45,782 bases of DNA, taken from the NCBI GenBank assembly GCA_031277915.1, contig JAITLL010000039.1:1-45782 (forward strand). Direction: 5' to 3'. The stretch comes from Acinetobacter sp. (GTDB lineage Bacteria; Pseudomonadota; Gammaproteobacteria; Pseudomonadales; Moraxellaceae). This document shows positions 17,800 to 27,167 of this stretch, in pieces. The position numbers were made by a program, and so were the translations under genes. The first letter of the stretch is position 1; each line of letters starts with the position of its first letter. Below the pieces are notes generated by a model that did not search any database, was not told where the DNA came from, and saw only the letters and a program-made list of their open reading frames with translations.

Positions 17800-18804
17800 A
17801 TGTTATATTCACTTGCTCGCCCGATGTTGTTTAGTTTAGCACCAGAGCGTGCCCATGAATTAACATTATCCATGCTTGATAAAGCACATAAGCTAGGCAT
17901 GCTGCGTCAGGCCGTAGAAGCAAAGCCAACTCGATGTATGGGAATCGAATTTCCTAACCCAGTGGGTTTGGCAGCAGGCTTAGATAAGAATGGTGCTCAT
18001 ATTGATGCCTTAGCCGGATTGGGTTTTGGTTTTATTGAAATTGGCACAATTACTCCTCGTCCACAGGCGGGCAATCCAAAACCGCGTTTATTTCGTATTC
18101 CAGAAGCTAAAGCCATTATTAACCGTATGGGTTTTAATAATGATGGTGTCGATAAGCTGATTGAAAATGTTAAAGCATCAAAATTCCGAGGCATTTTAGG
18201 AATTAATATCGGTAAAAATGCTGATACACCTGTAGAAAAAGCAGTAGATGATTATCTCATTTGCCTTGAGAAAGTTTATAACTACGCGTCATATATTACA
18301 GTTAATATTTCATCTCCAAATACTAAAAACTTGCGTAGTTTACAAAGCGGTGATGCGTTAACTGAATTATTGCAAACCTTAAAAGCACGTCAACTTGAGT
18401 TGGCTGAGCAATATAATCATTATGTTCCTTTGGTTTTGAAAGTCGCTCCTGACCTCACGGCTGAAGATGTTGAATTTATCTCTGCACAATTACTTGATTT
18501 TAAAATTGATGGTCTGATTGTGACTAACACGACATTATCGAGGGAAGGTGTTGAAAATCTTCCTTATGGTAATGAGACTGGTGGTCTATCTGGTGCTCCG
18601 GTATTTGAAAAAAGTACAGAGTGTTTGCGTTTGTTTGCTCAATCACTAAAAGGACAAATTCCTTTGATTGGCGTGGGTGGTATTTTGTCTGGTGAGCAAG
18701 CTGCAGTGAAACAACAAGCTGGGGCAACACTTGTACAAATTTATAGCGGTCTAATTTATACGGGACCAACGCTTGTGAAGCAATGTGTTGAAGCTATGAC
18801 TTAA
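17800..18804 (+). CDS. pyrD: Dihydroorotate dehydrogenase (quinone), class 2
   Basis: Membrane-associated FMN enzyme oxidising dihydroorotate to orotate in pyrimidine synthesis with quinone as acceptor. The N-terminal amphipathic helices of class 2 enzymes ([20 protein letters not shown]) mediate membrane contact. The core has [34 protein letters not shown], the catalytic Ser region [15 protein letters not shown], and IGVGGI near the end. The ATG at 17800 matches family starts; a GTG at 17791 is upstream. cvpA starts within seven bases of its stop. Confidence 0.97.
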   Translation: MLYSLARPMLFSLAPERAHELTLSMLDKAHKLGMLRQAVEAKPTRCMGIEFPNPVGLAAGLDKNGAHIDALAGLGFGFIEIGTITPRPQAGNPKPRLFRIPEAKAIINRMGFNNDGVDKLIENVKASKFRGILGINIGKNADTPVEKAVDDYLICLEKVYNYASYITVNISSPNTKNLRSLQSGDALTELLQTLKARQLELAEQYNHYVPLVLKVAPDLTAEDVEFISAQLLDFKIDGLIVTNTTLSREGVENLPYGNETGGLSGAPVFEKSTECLRLFAQSLKGQIPLIGVGGILSGEQAAVKQQAGATLVQIYSGLIYTGPTLVKQCVEAMT

Positions 18805-18810
18805 GTGAAC

Positions 18811-19401
18811 ATGAACACTATTGATATCATTATTCTCATACTTTTGCTCATTGGGGGGCTAAACGGTTTGCGACAAGGATTTATAAAAGCCTTTGCGAAC
18901 TTGGTAGGATGGATTTTTGCATTAATTATGGGTGCAAAATATGCTGTTCTTCTAGCTCCATCAATGTCGGGTTTAAGCCAAGATCCGGTGGTTCAAAAGA
19001 TTGCGGCTTTCGCGTTTATTGCACTCATTATTATTGTTTTAACTTGGATCGTCACTGCATTTTTAAATAGCCTCTTGAAAAGTTTAAAATTGGGGCCATT
19101 AAATCGTTTAGCAGGTGGTGCTTTTGGTTCGTTGAAAGGTTTGCTGGTTGTTCTTGTTACCATGCAAGGCGTAGGACCTTGGGTTGAAAGTTCAGCAAAC
19201 TGGAAACAATCCATACTTATACAGTTTTTACTGCCTTATGCACCTTTAGCGACTGAGTTGTCTAAAGATGCAGCAAGTGAGGCATATCATCAGATAACAT
19301 CTGGAGGTAGTGCTGCATCAAGCACCCCTTCAAAAGTAATGGACGAATCGGGAGAATCAGAAACCCGATCCGATCATTCAACAAAGAATCCTTTTTATTA
19401 A
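18811..19401 (+). CDS. cvpA: CvpA family membrane protein
   Basis: Inner-membrane protein with four predicted membrane segments. Family sequence is seen at MNTIDIIILILLLIGGLNGL, RQGFIKAFANLVGW, PLNRLAGGAFGSLKGLLVV and a polar Ser-rich C-terminal tail. In E. coli CvpA is needed for colicin V production and sits upstream of purF, as here; its basic role appears linked to envelope homeostasis. The start could be the GTG at 18805 or the ATG at 18811. It is most likely co-transcribed with pyrD and purF. Confidence 0.93.
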   Translation: MNTIDIIILILLLIGGLNGLRQGFIKAFANLVGWIFALIMGAKYAVLLAPSMSGLSQDPVVQKIAAFAFIALIIIVLTWIVTAFLNSLLKSLKLGPLNRLAGGAFGSLKGLLVVLVTMQGVGPWVESSANWKQSILIQFLLPYAPLATELSKDAASEAYHQITSGGSAASSTPSKVMDESGESETRSDHSTKNPFY

Positions 19402-19426
19402 TTCCTAGCTTGTCTGCGAGGTTGCT

Positions 19427-20968
19427 ATGTGTGGAGTTGTTGGTATAGCCGGTAAATCGCCAGTGAACCAAATGTTGTTTGATGCATTAACGATGTTGCA
19501 GCATCGTGGGCAAGATGCAGCTGGAATAGTAACCTGCCATGAAGGCCGTCTTTTCCTTCGTAAGGATAACGGTATGGTGCGTGATGTCTTTCATACTCGT
19601 CATATGAGAGCGTTACTTGGTAATTACGGTATTGGTCATGTGCGCTACCCAACTGCGGGTTCAGCTAGCAGTGCCGAAGCTCAACCATTTTATGTGAACT
19701 CACCTTATGGGATTACACTTGCACATAATGGTAACTTGACCAATGCAGAAGAAATTCATGATGACCTGTTTAAAACAGATTTACGTCATATGAACACCGA
19801 CTCTGACTCAGAAGTTCTTTTAAACGTTTTTGCTCATGAGTTGCAAAAGAAAGGAACACTAAACCCGACAGCGGAAGATATTTTCCATACGGTTTCTCGT
19901 GTTCATGAGCGCTGCCAAGGTGCTTATGGCGTAGTGGCTATGATTACTGGTCATGGTTTGGTTGGTTTTCGTGATCCAAATGGTATTCGCCCACTTATTT
20001 ATGGTTCGCGTGAGACTGAACAAGGTGAGATGGAATATATCATTGCATCAGAGTCCGTAGCGATTACTGCACTTGGTTTTAAAATCGAGCGTGATATTGC
20101 ACCAGGTGAAGCAATTTTCATTGATTCTGAAGGTCAATTATTCACTAAACAATGTGCGGCAGAAGCAAAATACCGTCCATGTATTTTTGAATATGTTTAT
20201 TTTGCTCGTCCAGATGCAATTATTGATGGTATTTCAGTTTATAAAGCCCGTTTAAAAATGGGTGAAAAATTAGCGCATAAGATTTTGCGTGACTGGGGTG
20301 AAGACCTTGATATTGATGTGGTTATCCCAATTCCAGATACAAGCCGTACTTCTGCATTAGAACTTGCAAATATTCTTGGTGTGAAGTTCCGCGAAGGCTT
20401 TATGAAAAACCGTTATATCGGTCGTACCTTCATTATGCCTGGTCAACAACAGCGTAAAAAATCTGTACGTCAAAAATTAAACCCTGTTGAGTTAGAGTTT
20501 AAAGGCAAAAACGTTCTTTTGGTTGATGACTCTATTGTACGTGGTACCACGTGTAATGAGATCATTCAAATGGCACGTGACTCAGGTGCGAAAAAAGTAT
20601 ACTTTGCTTCAGCAGCACCGAAAGTAATGTATCCAAACGTATATGGTATCGATATGCCTGCTAAAACTGAGCTTATTGCATCAGAACGCAGCGTAGAGGA
20701 AATTCAGGAAATTATTGGTGCTGATCGTTTGGTTTTCCAAGATCTAGAAGACTTGAAGAATGCTGTGCGTACCAGTAAAGTGCCTACATTGACTGAGTTT
20801 GATTGCTCTGTTTTTGATGGTATCTATGTGACTGGCGGCATTGATGCGCAATATCTAAACAATTTGGAGCAGAAGCGTAATGACTCTGCGAAAAAGGGAA
20901 AAGATGGATATATTGATGTCAATATTGATGCTGCTTCAGTAGATTTGACAGGTATTAAAGAAGAATAG
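19427..20968 (+). CDS. purF: Amidophosphoribosyltransferase
   Basis: First committed enzyme of purine synthesis, moving the amide nitrogen of glutamine onto PRPP. The N-terminal nucleophile is Cys2 in MCGVVGIAG, exposed after Met removal. The glutaminase half shows [19 protein letters not shown] and [10 protein letters not shown]. The phosphoribosyltransferase half has the PRPP loop [13 protein letters not shown]. The 513-residue length is standard. A GAGG ribosome-binding sequence precedes the start. The pyrD-cvpA-purF run places pyrimidine and purine genes together. Confidence 0.98.
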   Translation: MCGVVGIAGKSPVNQMLFDALTMLQHRGQDAAGIVTCHEGRLFLRKDNGMVRDVFHTRHMRALLGNYGIGHVRYPTAGSASSAEAQPFYVNSPYGITLAHNGNLTNAEEIHDDLFKTDLRHMNTDSDSEVLLNVFAHELQKKGTLNPTAEDIFHTVSRVHERCQGAYGVVAMITGHGLVGFRDPNGIRPLIYGSRETEQGEMEYIIASESVAITALGFKIERDIAPGEAIFIDSEGQLFTKQCAAEAKYRPCIFEYVYFARPDAIIDGISVYKARLKMGEKLAHKILRDWGEDLDIDVVIPIPDTSRTSALELANILGVKFREGFMKNRYIGRTFIMPGQQQRKKSVRQKLNPVELEFKGKNVLLVDDSIVRGTTCNEIIQMARDSGAKKVYFASAAPKVMYPNVYGIDMPAKTELIASERSVEEIQEIIGADRLVFQDLEDLKNAVRTSKVPTLTEFDCSVFDGIYVTGGIDAQYLNNLEQKRNDSAKKGKDGYIDVNIDAASVDLTGIKEE

Positions 20969-20977
20969 AAATAGCCG

Positions 20978-21004
20978 AAAAAAGCGGGTGTTTCCCGCTT
21001 TTTT
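20978..21004 (+). terminator. purF terminator
   Basis: AAAAAAGCGGG pairs with CCCGCTTTTTT around a TGTTT loop directly after the purF stop codon. Confidence 0.93.
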
Positions 21005-21031
21005 CTTTTATGATGAAACCTAACAATGTAA

Positions 21032-22936
21032 TTGGGATTATTTACATTGAAAGAAGTAAGCCACTATTTAATCGAAAATAAGAATATGGCATGGTCCATC
21101 ACTATGTGTTTGGTTGCTGTGCTCTTAACTATTTTTATTTTAAATCTAATTTTAGGTTTATTGGTTCATTTTTTTGATTATAGCCAGCCGATTTGGTGGC
21201 ATGCTTTAAGCCCATATTTTATTGCTCTTTTACTTTTTATTATGGTTTGGTCAGTGGTGACTGAGCTCTATATTTTGCGTAAAGGAGGTCATTCACTTGC
21301 GAAACAACTTAAAACACGTCGCTTAGTGAAAGGTGAGAGTACACCTGAAGAACATACTGCATTAAAAATTACAGAACATTTAGCACAAATATTTTCTCTT
21401 AACGTTCCCACATTATATGTTTTGCCTGACGAGGTCGGGGTGAATGCATTAACAGCAGGCTTTCACTCAGACGATATTGTCATTATTTTGACTTGGGGTG
21501 CTCTACAGAACCTAGATGAATTAGAACTATACGGTTTACTCGGCCATGAGTTTAATCAAATTTTATCGGGTGAAGCTGTAGAAAATACTAAATTAAAAAT
21601 TTTATATAGTGGTTTGACTACTTTTAGCCAATGGGGCAGTAAGCTTGCAAAGCAAGGCTTTAAGCGTTATAGCCCAGGCTATAAGCATAAATTTGAAACA
21701 GTCTTTGTAGCTGTTGGTGGCGTAATCTGGTTGGCCGGAAGCTTGGGTGTGTTGATCACTCGTTTTATTAAATATTTAACGTTAAGTGGTCGTACATTTC
21801 GTAATGATCAAAAAACTATGCGGTTATTAAAAAATAGTACGAATACCCAAACATTATTGCGTATTTATGTTCACCATTCAGGGTCACAAATTCATAGTGC
21901 ATATTCTGAATCAATCGCACATATGTGTTTTGCAAACTCACTGAGCCCTCAAAGTTGGATGAATATTCATCCGAGTATTCGTGAGCGTATTTATGAGCTT
22001 AACCCAACATTGTTGCAAGATTTACAGTTAGAAAATTTAAAGAAACTTCGGAATCGACCTCTATTTAGTCTGTTCCGTTCTTTAGAAGAATCTGAGACCG
22101 AAATTTATATTCCGTGGTCATCTCCACAACCTTTGCCTTTATTGCGATTATCTCCAATTAGTTTTGCATTGAATGATGCGATTAAGCCTTTAAGTAATGA
22201 TGTCCGTCGTAATAAAAAGCGCCCTGAGTTAATTCAGAGGGCATTACAAACGGCTACTGGTTCGCGTGAGGTGATGGTTGCAATTTTAATGATTCGTCAA
22301 TATCGAGAGTTTATTCCTCAAGAAGCTCCAGTAAGTCATTCGATTGTTGATGCTTTACTTAACCTTGATGGGCGTATTCATATTCAGATATTTCACGATG
22401 CATGTAAAAATATTGGTCACATGCCTGCAAGTATTTCTCGTCAATTTTTGACCAAGCTGGCCCTTATTATTCAGGAAGATGGTGAAATAGGTCTGCTTGA
22501 TGCACTTTTACTCGAACGAGTTAAACATGAATTGAACTTGATGCCACTTCATTTGCCAACAGCATTTGAAGAGGTGAAACCCCAGATTGTTCGCTTAATT
22601 GATGCCTTGTTGCATGTGCAGCAAATTAATAGTCCAAATCAGTTGGAAGTTCGTGAACGGATTTTACGTTCTTTACTTAACCCTGATGAAATGCATATTT
22701 ATGATGAAATTTCGGATGAGCCTTTGGACTTGGCTGAAATTTTAAATGACATTGCTGGGTTGTTACTTCGTGATCGTTTAAGTATTTTAGCAATTGCTGA
22801 AATGTGCTTGTGGAGTGACCGAATTATTACTCAAGATGAACTTGATGTACTTGAGCTACTCTATTGGCGATTTGGTTTTGAGTCTGACGAAATTGTAGAA
22901 CAAATGCAGAAGAAAAATAGCGTTATGATTATTTAA
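21032..22936 (+). CDS. M48-like membrane protein with a degenerate zinc site
   Basis: 634-residue protein resembling large M48 'protease with chaperone function' proteins. Two membrane segments lie near residues 20-46 and 58-80, and a third near 227-247. The M48 domain covers about 110-310 (PTLYVLPDEVGVNALTAGF, LTWGALQNLDELELYGLL). The expected HExxH reads HEFNQ (His172, Glu173, Gln176), so the second zinc ligand is replaced. The later Glu ligand region reads GRTFRND, with Thr255 where Glu is expected. A long helical C-terminal half follows. Proteolysis is unlikely. The TTG start at 21032 is uncertain; the first in-frame ATG is at 21086. Confidence 0.8.
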   Translation: MGLFTLKEVSHYLIENKNMAWSITMCLVAVLLTIFILNLILGLLVHFFDYSQPIWWHALSPYFIALLLFIMVWSVVTELYILRKGGHSLAKQLKTRRLVKGESTPEEHTALKITEHLAQIFSLNVPTLYVLPDEVGVNALTAGFHSDDIVIILTWGALQNLDELELYGLLGHEFNQILSGEAVENTKLKILYSGLTTFSQWGSKLAKQGFKRYSPGYKHKFETVFVAVGGVIWLAGSLGVLITRFIKYLTLSGRTFRNDQKTMRLLKNSTNTQTLLRIYVHHSGSQIHSAYSESIAHMCFANSLSPQSWMNIHPSIRERIYELNPTLLQDLQLENLKKLRNRPLFSLFRSLEESETEIYIPWSSPQPLPLLRLSPISFALNDAIKPLSNDVRRNKKRPELIQRALQTATGSREVMVAILMIRQYREFIPQEAPVSHSIVDALLNLDGRIHIQIFHDACKNIGHMPASISRQFLTKLALIIQEDGEIGLLDALLLERVKHELNLMPLHLPTAFEEVKPQIVRLIDALLHVQQINSPNQLEVRERILRSLLNPDEMHIYDEISDEPLDLAEILNDIAGLLLRDRLSILAIAEMCLWSDRIITQDELDVLELLYWRFGFESDEIVEQMQKKNSVMII

Positions 22937-23036
22937 GAAACATACGTTGTTTACAAAAGAGATCATTAAAAGAAAACGCTGAAAAAAAATCAGAAGCCCG
23001 TTAGAATGTGTGTAGATTAGAGGTACTGATTGAAAC

Positions 23037-23687
23037 ATGATTGGGCAGCAAAGAAATATACTGGCAACTTTAGGAATTGATGTGTGGATTCCTAAAACAC
23101 AAGTGTGCCAAAAAAATAATGCCCCCACTGTATGGCGAGATCAGGTTGTTGAACCTCATATTTCAATTGGTGTACCTGCTATAGATGTTCCTTCTTTTGA
23201 ACAAAAGTCATCTAAGCCTCAGCTGCCTGAAGTTCCTAAAGTTGTGGAGGGGCTTCCAATAGCAGTTGTGGAGGTTCCACAGTCTGAGGTGGTTGTAGAA
23301 AAACCTATAGTTGTTGAGCGAGAGACAATTGCTCCATTTGAATTGCAAGCTTATTGTTTTGAAAAGTGTGTGATCTTTGTTGATGTAACTGCATTGGAAA
23401 AAGAAGAAAAGCAACTTTGGATGAATATACAAAAGGCCAAAGTGGGTCATTATGCTGAATTAAGATGGCCTTTTCCGTTAGCAGCTTATCAAGATCAACG
23501 CGGCGTGGGGTCATATATCCAAGGTTTTTTAGATGCTGTAGCGGCAGAGAAAAAGATTTTGTGTTTAGGTAAGTGTGCCTATATTCAACATGTAAATATT
23601 ATTCATTTAGCTAGTTTAAAAGAAATGTTAGATAAGCCTCTCCTTAAGAAAAGGCTGTGGCAACTTATGCAAGATAACAATGAGTAG
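23037..23687 (+). CDS. Candidate DNA polymerase III psi subunit (HolD-like)
   Basis: 216-residue protein without a confident family match. Its N-terminus (QRNILATLGIDVWIPK) resembles the chi-binding start of psi (LQQLGITQW in E. coli). Its C-terminus (LASLKEMLDKPLLKKRLWQL) resembles the psi ending in which a leucine-rich helix leads to a conserved Leu-Trp. A Pro/Val-rich linker fills about residues 40-95. Psi connects the clamp loader to chi and is known to be strongly diverged and longer in Pseudomonas relatives. The stop is 11 bases before the 2-hydroxyacid dehydrogenase gene, suggesting one transcript. The assignment is inference; a purely hypothetical protein is the alternative. Confidence 0.5.
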   Translation: MIGQQRNILATLGIDVWIPKTQVCQKNNAPTVWRDQVVEPHISIGVPAIDVPSFEQKSSKPQLPEVPKVVEGLPIAVVEVPQSEVVVEKPIVVERETIAPFELQAYCFEKCVIFVDVTALEKEEKQLWMNIQKAKVGHYAELRWPFPLAAYQDQRGVGSYIQGFLDAVAAEKKILCLGKCAYIQHVNIIHLASLKEMLDKPLLKKRLWQLMQDNNE

Positions 23688-23698
23688 CAGGGATATAC

Positions 23699-24664
23699 AT
23701 GAAAAAGGTTGTAGTTTTTAGCCAAATTGATGAAGAAATTTTGTCACGGTTGCAGCAGGATTATCATGTTGTCGTATTAAACCCTAAACTGGGTGATATT
23801 AATGAACAGATACGACAAGAAGTTGTAGATGCTGATGGAATGATTGGCGCAGGGCGCTTGCTCAATGAAAGTAACCTTGCTCCAGCACAAAAACTAAAAA
23901 TTATTTCATCTGTGACTGTTGGTTATGATAATTATGATGTTGCTTATTTGAACAAAAAGAAAATTTGGTTATCAAATACACCACATGTTTTGACTGAAAC
24001 TACGGCAGATCTTGCCTTTACTCTATTGCTGAGTGCAGCTAGAAAAGTACCATTTCTAGACCATTGGACTAAACAAGGTGAATGGAAAAGAACAGTTGGG
24101 CCGCAGCAGTTTGGGCTAGATGTTTTTGGGAAGACACTAGGAATTATTGGGCTCGGTAATATTGGTGCTGCAATTGCGCGTCGTGGATTTTATGGTTTTA
24201 ACATGAATATTGTTTACCATAATCGACGAGAAAAGCCTGAATTGGCCGAGCCATTGAATGCTCAATATTTAGGTTTGGATGAGTTGCTTCAGCAATCTGA
24301 TTTTGTAGTGACAGCAGTTGATTTAAATACTGAATCTAAAGCTTTAATAGGTAAAGCTCAATTTGAACTTATGCAAAAGCACGCTATTTTTGTCAATATT
24401 GCTCGTGGTTCAGTGGTCGATGAACAGGCGCTTATTGAAGCTTTGCAAAATGAGGTAATATTTGCGGCTGGTTTAGATGTATATGAACAAGAGCCTCTAC
24501 AAGATTCTAAACTTTTTAAATTACCAAATGTTGTTACCTTGCCTCATGTGGGTTCTGCTACAGTGGAAACACGCAAAAAAATGGCAAATTTAGCTTATAA
24601 AAACTTAGTGGATGCATTGGAGGATAAAACACCGAGGTATTTGGTGAATCCTAAATTCGTATAA
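23699..24664 (+). CDS. ghrB: D-2-hydroxyacid dehydrogenase (glyoxylate/hydroxypyruvate reductase type)
   Basis: NAD(P)H-dependent reductase of 2-keto acids, cytoplasmic. It has the Rossmann motif GLGNIGAAIARR, the preceding substrate loop SVTVGYDNYDV, the catalytic Arg in NIARGSVVDE, the Glu in DVYEQEPL and the catalytic His in LPHVGSAT. The sequence is closest to the GhrB / 2-ketogluconate reductase subgroup, but the exact substrate cannot be read from sequence, so the symbol is tentative. AGGGA precedes the ATG. It is likely co-transcribed with the upstream psi candidate and has its own terminator. Confidence 0.87.
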   Translation: MKKVVVFSQIDEEILSRLQQDYHVVVLNPKLGDINEQIRQEVVDADGMIGAGRLLNESNLAPAQKLKIISSVTVGYDNYDVAYLNKKKIWLSNTPHVLTETTADLAFTLLLSAARKVPFLDHWTKQGEWKRTVGPQQFGLDVFGKTLGIIGLGNIGAAIARRGFYGFNMNIVYHNRREKPELAEPLNAQYLGLDELLQQSDFVVTAVDLNTESKALIGKAQFELMQKHAIFVNIARGSVVDEQALIEALQNEVIFAAGLDVYEQEPLQDSKLFKLPNVVTLPHVGSATVETRKKMANLAYKNLVDALEDKTPRYLVNPKFV

Positions 24665-24715
24665 ATCTTGAATAACACTTCATTGCAAATATAGTCTATT
24701 TTCAATGTTATAGTG

Positions 24716-24770
24716 AAAGCCTGTTGATATGATGCAAGATAATTCAAGCATTATATGAATGGGCTTTTTT
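24716..24770 (+). terminator. Long imperfect hairpin terminator after the dehydrogenase gene
   Basis: AAAGCC (24716-24721) pairs with GGCTTT (24762-24767). Inside, ATATGATGC pairs with GCATTATAT with one wobble. A T6 tract (24765-24770) follows. Confidence 0.55.
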
Positions 24771-24801
24771 GTTTGTTTAATTTTTTAATAGAGAAGAACT
24801 T

Positions 24802-26238
24802 TTGAAATTTTTGCCAGTTATCTTAAGTTTGGCTTTTATAACAAATGCCTCTTATGCTGATCCTTTTGATCCCAAACCAGCTTCTGGCCAAGTAGAAATT
24901 CCGAACATTGGAAGTGGAGTGGGGTTGCTTGACCAGCAAAAAGAAAAATTTATTGGTGAGAAAGTTTTCCGCGAAGTTCATAAGCAAATGCCAGTCATAC
25001 AGGATGTATGGCTGGAAAATCAATTTTTTCAGGTCTTTTCAAATATTTTAAGTGAAACGCAGCTCGGACAACCTATTGGTCTGGTTGTGATTAAAGACTC
25101 TCAAATTAATGCATTTGCTGTTCCAGGTGGGCTATTTGCATTAAATACAGGTCTCATTTCGTCTGCCCGTAATATTGATGAGGTTGCTGGAGTCATGGCA
25201 CACGAAATTGCTCACGTTTCTCAAAGGCACTTTAGTCGTTCAGAAGAGGCCTTTAAAGGGCAGGCTCTTCTAAGTTTAGCTGGTTTATTGGCGGGTGTTG
25301 CTTTGGCTGCTCAAGCGGGTGGAGATGCTGGTGCTGCTGTTATGTTGGGGACACAAGCTGCACTACTTGATAAACAACTTACATATAGCCGTAATCAAGA
25401 GCGTGAAGCAGATCGCATTGGTATGCAGTATATGTATGCCGCTGGTTATAACCCGCAAAGTATGGCTGATTATTTTGAGACAATGCATAGGGCGACTAGC
25501 CATGTAAGCTTTCTTCCAGATTTTTGGCTTACGCACCCTTTAACGACTGAACGTATGAGTGAAGCACGTTTAAGAGCAAACCAAATGCCTAAGGTTAAAA
25601 GTCAAATATATGATGTCGATTTTGAAATTTTAAAATGGTACACCATGGTAGTTGCTGGAGAAGCTACAGAAAATCAGTTGCAGAGTTTAGCTTCGCAAAA
25701 AAATTTGGCAGGGTTGTTAGCTTTGTCTGTGTTTTATCTTAAACAAGGAGATTACACACAAGCTCAAACAACATTAGACCAAGTGAAATCTAGTGGTAAA
25801 CCGTTAGTTGCTCTTATTCAAACAGATATTTATTTGGGCCAAAATAAGCTTGATCAGGCCTATAATTCGATTGCTCCATTGCAAATGACCATGCCTGAAA
25901 ATAAGGCTTTTAGCTATAAGTTGGCTGAAGTGTTGTTGCGTCAGGGGAAATATGCCCAAGTACAGACACTTGTTCAACGCTTTATTAATAAAAATGCCCG
26001 AGATATTCAAGGCTGGCAACTATTACAACAAGCCGCTAATTTAGATAAAGCTTCACCATTAAGAGCGGTGAATGTATTGCGATACCGTGCGGAAGCACAG
26101 TATTGGTCTGGTAATGAAGAAAATGCGATTAAATCAATGTTACATGCACAACGACTTGCAAAAGATAATCATGCAATGTCTGCTAAAATAGATAGCCGAT
26201 TAAAACAAATGCAAGATGAGCAACAAATGAAAATTTAA
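24802..26238 (+). CDS. bepA: BepA-like periplasmic M48 metalloprotease with TPR domain
   Basis: Zinc protease and chaperone acting in outer-membrane protein quality control near the BAM and LPS-transport machinery. It has an N-terminal signal peptide ending at NASYA. The M48 catalytic domain has an intact zinc site (MAHEIAHVSQRH) and the third ligand in EREADRIGMQYM. A C-terminal TPR region of about 190 residues follows. Its 478-residue length matches E. coli BepA. It starts at TTG, with GAGAAG nine bases upstream. It contrasts with the neighbouring M48-like gene at 21032, whose zinc site is broken. Confidence 0.9.
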   Translation: MKFLPVILSLAFITNASYADPFDPKPASGQVEIPNIGSGVGLLDQQKEKFIGEKVFREVHKQMPVIQDVWLENQFFQVFSNILSETQLGQPIGLVVIKDSQINAFAVPGGLFALNTGLISSARNIDEVAGVMAHEIAHVSQRHFSRSEEAFKGQALLSLAGLLAGVALAAQAGGDAGAAVMLGTQAALLDKQLTYSRNQEREADRIGMQYMYAAGYNPQSMADYFETMHRATSHVSFLPDFWLTHPLTTERMSEARLRANQMPKVKSQIYDVDFEILKWYTMVVAGEATENQLQSLASQKNLAGLLALSVFYLKQGDYTQAQTTLDQVKSSGKPLVALIQTDIYLGQNKLDQAYNSIAPLQMTMPENKAFSYKLAEVLLRQGKYAQVQTLVQRFINKNARDIQGWQLLQQAANLDKASPLRAVNVLRYRAEAQYWSGNEENAIKSMLHAQRLAKDNHAMSAKIDSRLKQMQDEQQMKI

Positions 26239-26258
26239 GCTTTATATTTTGATCTCTT

Positions 26259-26278
26259 GATTTGCGTACGCGCAAATC
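26259..26278. terminator. Hairpin between convergent bepA and yqeY
   Basis: GATTTGCG pairs perfectly with CGCAAATC around a TACG tetraloop, midway between two converging genes. Flanking T-tracts are weak. Confidence 0.45.
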
Positions 26279-26333
26279 TATTTAAACTTAAGATAAAGTC
26301 TAATATAAGAAAATACAAAAAGAAGAGGGGAAA

Positions 26334-26780
26334 TTAAGCTAATTTAGCTTTAATTTTTGCTGAAACTTGAGCAGGATCGGCACGCCCGGCTATGATCGGA
26401 CGTAGAGAATTCATCACCTTACCCATATCTTTCATGCTAGTTGCTTCTTGAGCAGCAATCGTTTGCTCAATGATAGAATCAAGCTCTTCCTCAGTCATAG
26501 CTTCTGGTAGAAACTGGGAAATAATCTCAGCTTCGGCTTGTTCTTTACTAGCTAAATCATCACGACCAGCACCTTCAAAGGCTTTGATCGATTCTTTACG
26601 TTGTTTAATTTGCTTTTCAATGACCGCAAGAACCTGAGCGTCGCCAAGCTCTATGCGCTCATCAACTTCGATTTGCTTAATTGCTGCTTGTAGACTACGC
26701 AAAACCGTCACTGTTGCCATATCTTTGGCACGCATAGAAGTTTTTAATGCATCAGTAATTTGGTCTTTTAAAGTAGTCAT
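26334..26780 (-). CDS. yqeY: GatB/YqeY domain protein
   Basis: 148-residue protein of the YqeY family, related to the tail domain of the amidotransferase subunit GatB. It shows TLKDQITDALKTSMRAKD, TVLRSLQAAIKQ, KQRKESIKAFEGAGR, ISQFLPEAM and a C-terminal PIIAGRADPAQVS. Its cellular role is not settled; tRNA-related functions are suspected from the fold. The ATG at 26780 is preferred to a TTG at 26795. It follows rpsU on the same strand by 26 bases, so the two are probably one operon. Confidence 0.93.
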   Translation of the reverse strand: MTTLKDQITDALKTSMRAKDMATVTVLRSLQAAIKQIEVDERIELGDAQVLAVIEKQIKQRKESIKAFEGAGRDDLASKEQAEAEIISQFLPEAMTEEELDSIIEQTIAAQEATSMKDMGKVMNSLRPIIAGRADPAQVSAKIKAKLA

Positions 26781-26806
26781 AATATCAGCAGTCAATCACA
26801 AATTAA

Positions 26807-27022
26807 TTAGTAAAGGCGAGTAGTACGTACAGATTCACGCGCCAATTTCTTTTGGTAGCGTTTAACTGCAGCAGCTTTTTTGCGCTTACGTTCTTGAGTT
26901 GGTTTTTCGTAGAATTCGCGCTTACGAACGTCAGCTAAAACACCAGCTTTTTCGCATGAACGTTTGAAACGACGGATAGCTACGTCAACTGGTTCGCCTT
27001 CTTTCAACTTAACTTGTGGCAT
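26807..27022 (-). CDS. rpsU: 30S ribosomal protein S21
   Basis: 71-residue basic ribosomal protein of the small subunit, involved in initiation near the mRNA 3' anti-Shine-Dalgarno region of 16S rRNA. The sequence is a full-length match ([40 protein letters not shown]). It is divergent from tsaD, the common arrangement in gamma-proteobacteria. Downstream is yqeY and then a convergent bepA, so dnaG and rpoD, which often follow rpsU, are not attached here. Confidence 0.98.
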
Positions 27023-27099
27023 GTAAAATCCTCTAGATTATGGATAAGATCAGGCACACCATTGCGCCAGATCACAAGTGAAGGTCAGTATTTTACTCA

Positions 27100-27127
27100 T
27101 TTACAACTCATATCACAAGTCTATAAT
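27100..27127 (+). promoter_or_regulatory. Candidate tsaD promoter
   Basis: TTTACA (27100-27105), a 16-base spacer and a perfect TATAAT (27122-27127). The start point near 27134 would leave a leader of about 34 bases before the tsaD ATG. Confidence 0.6.
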
Positions 27128-27167
27128 AGCGATTGCAATATTTTGACTCATATAAAAGGCAGTTTTG

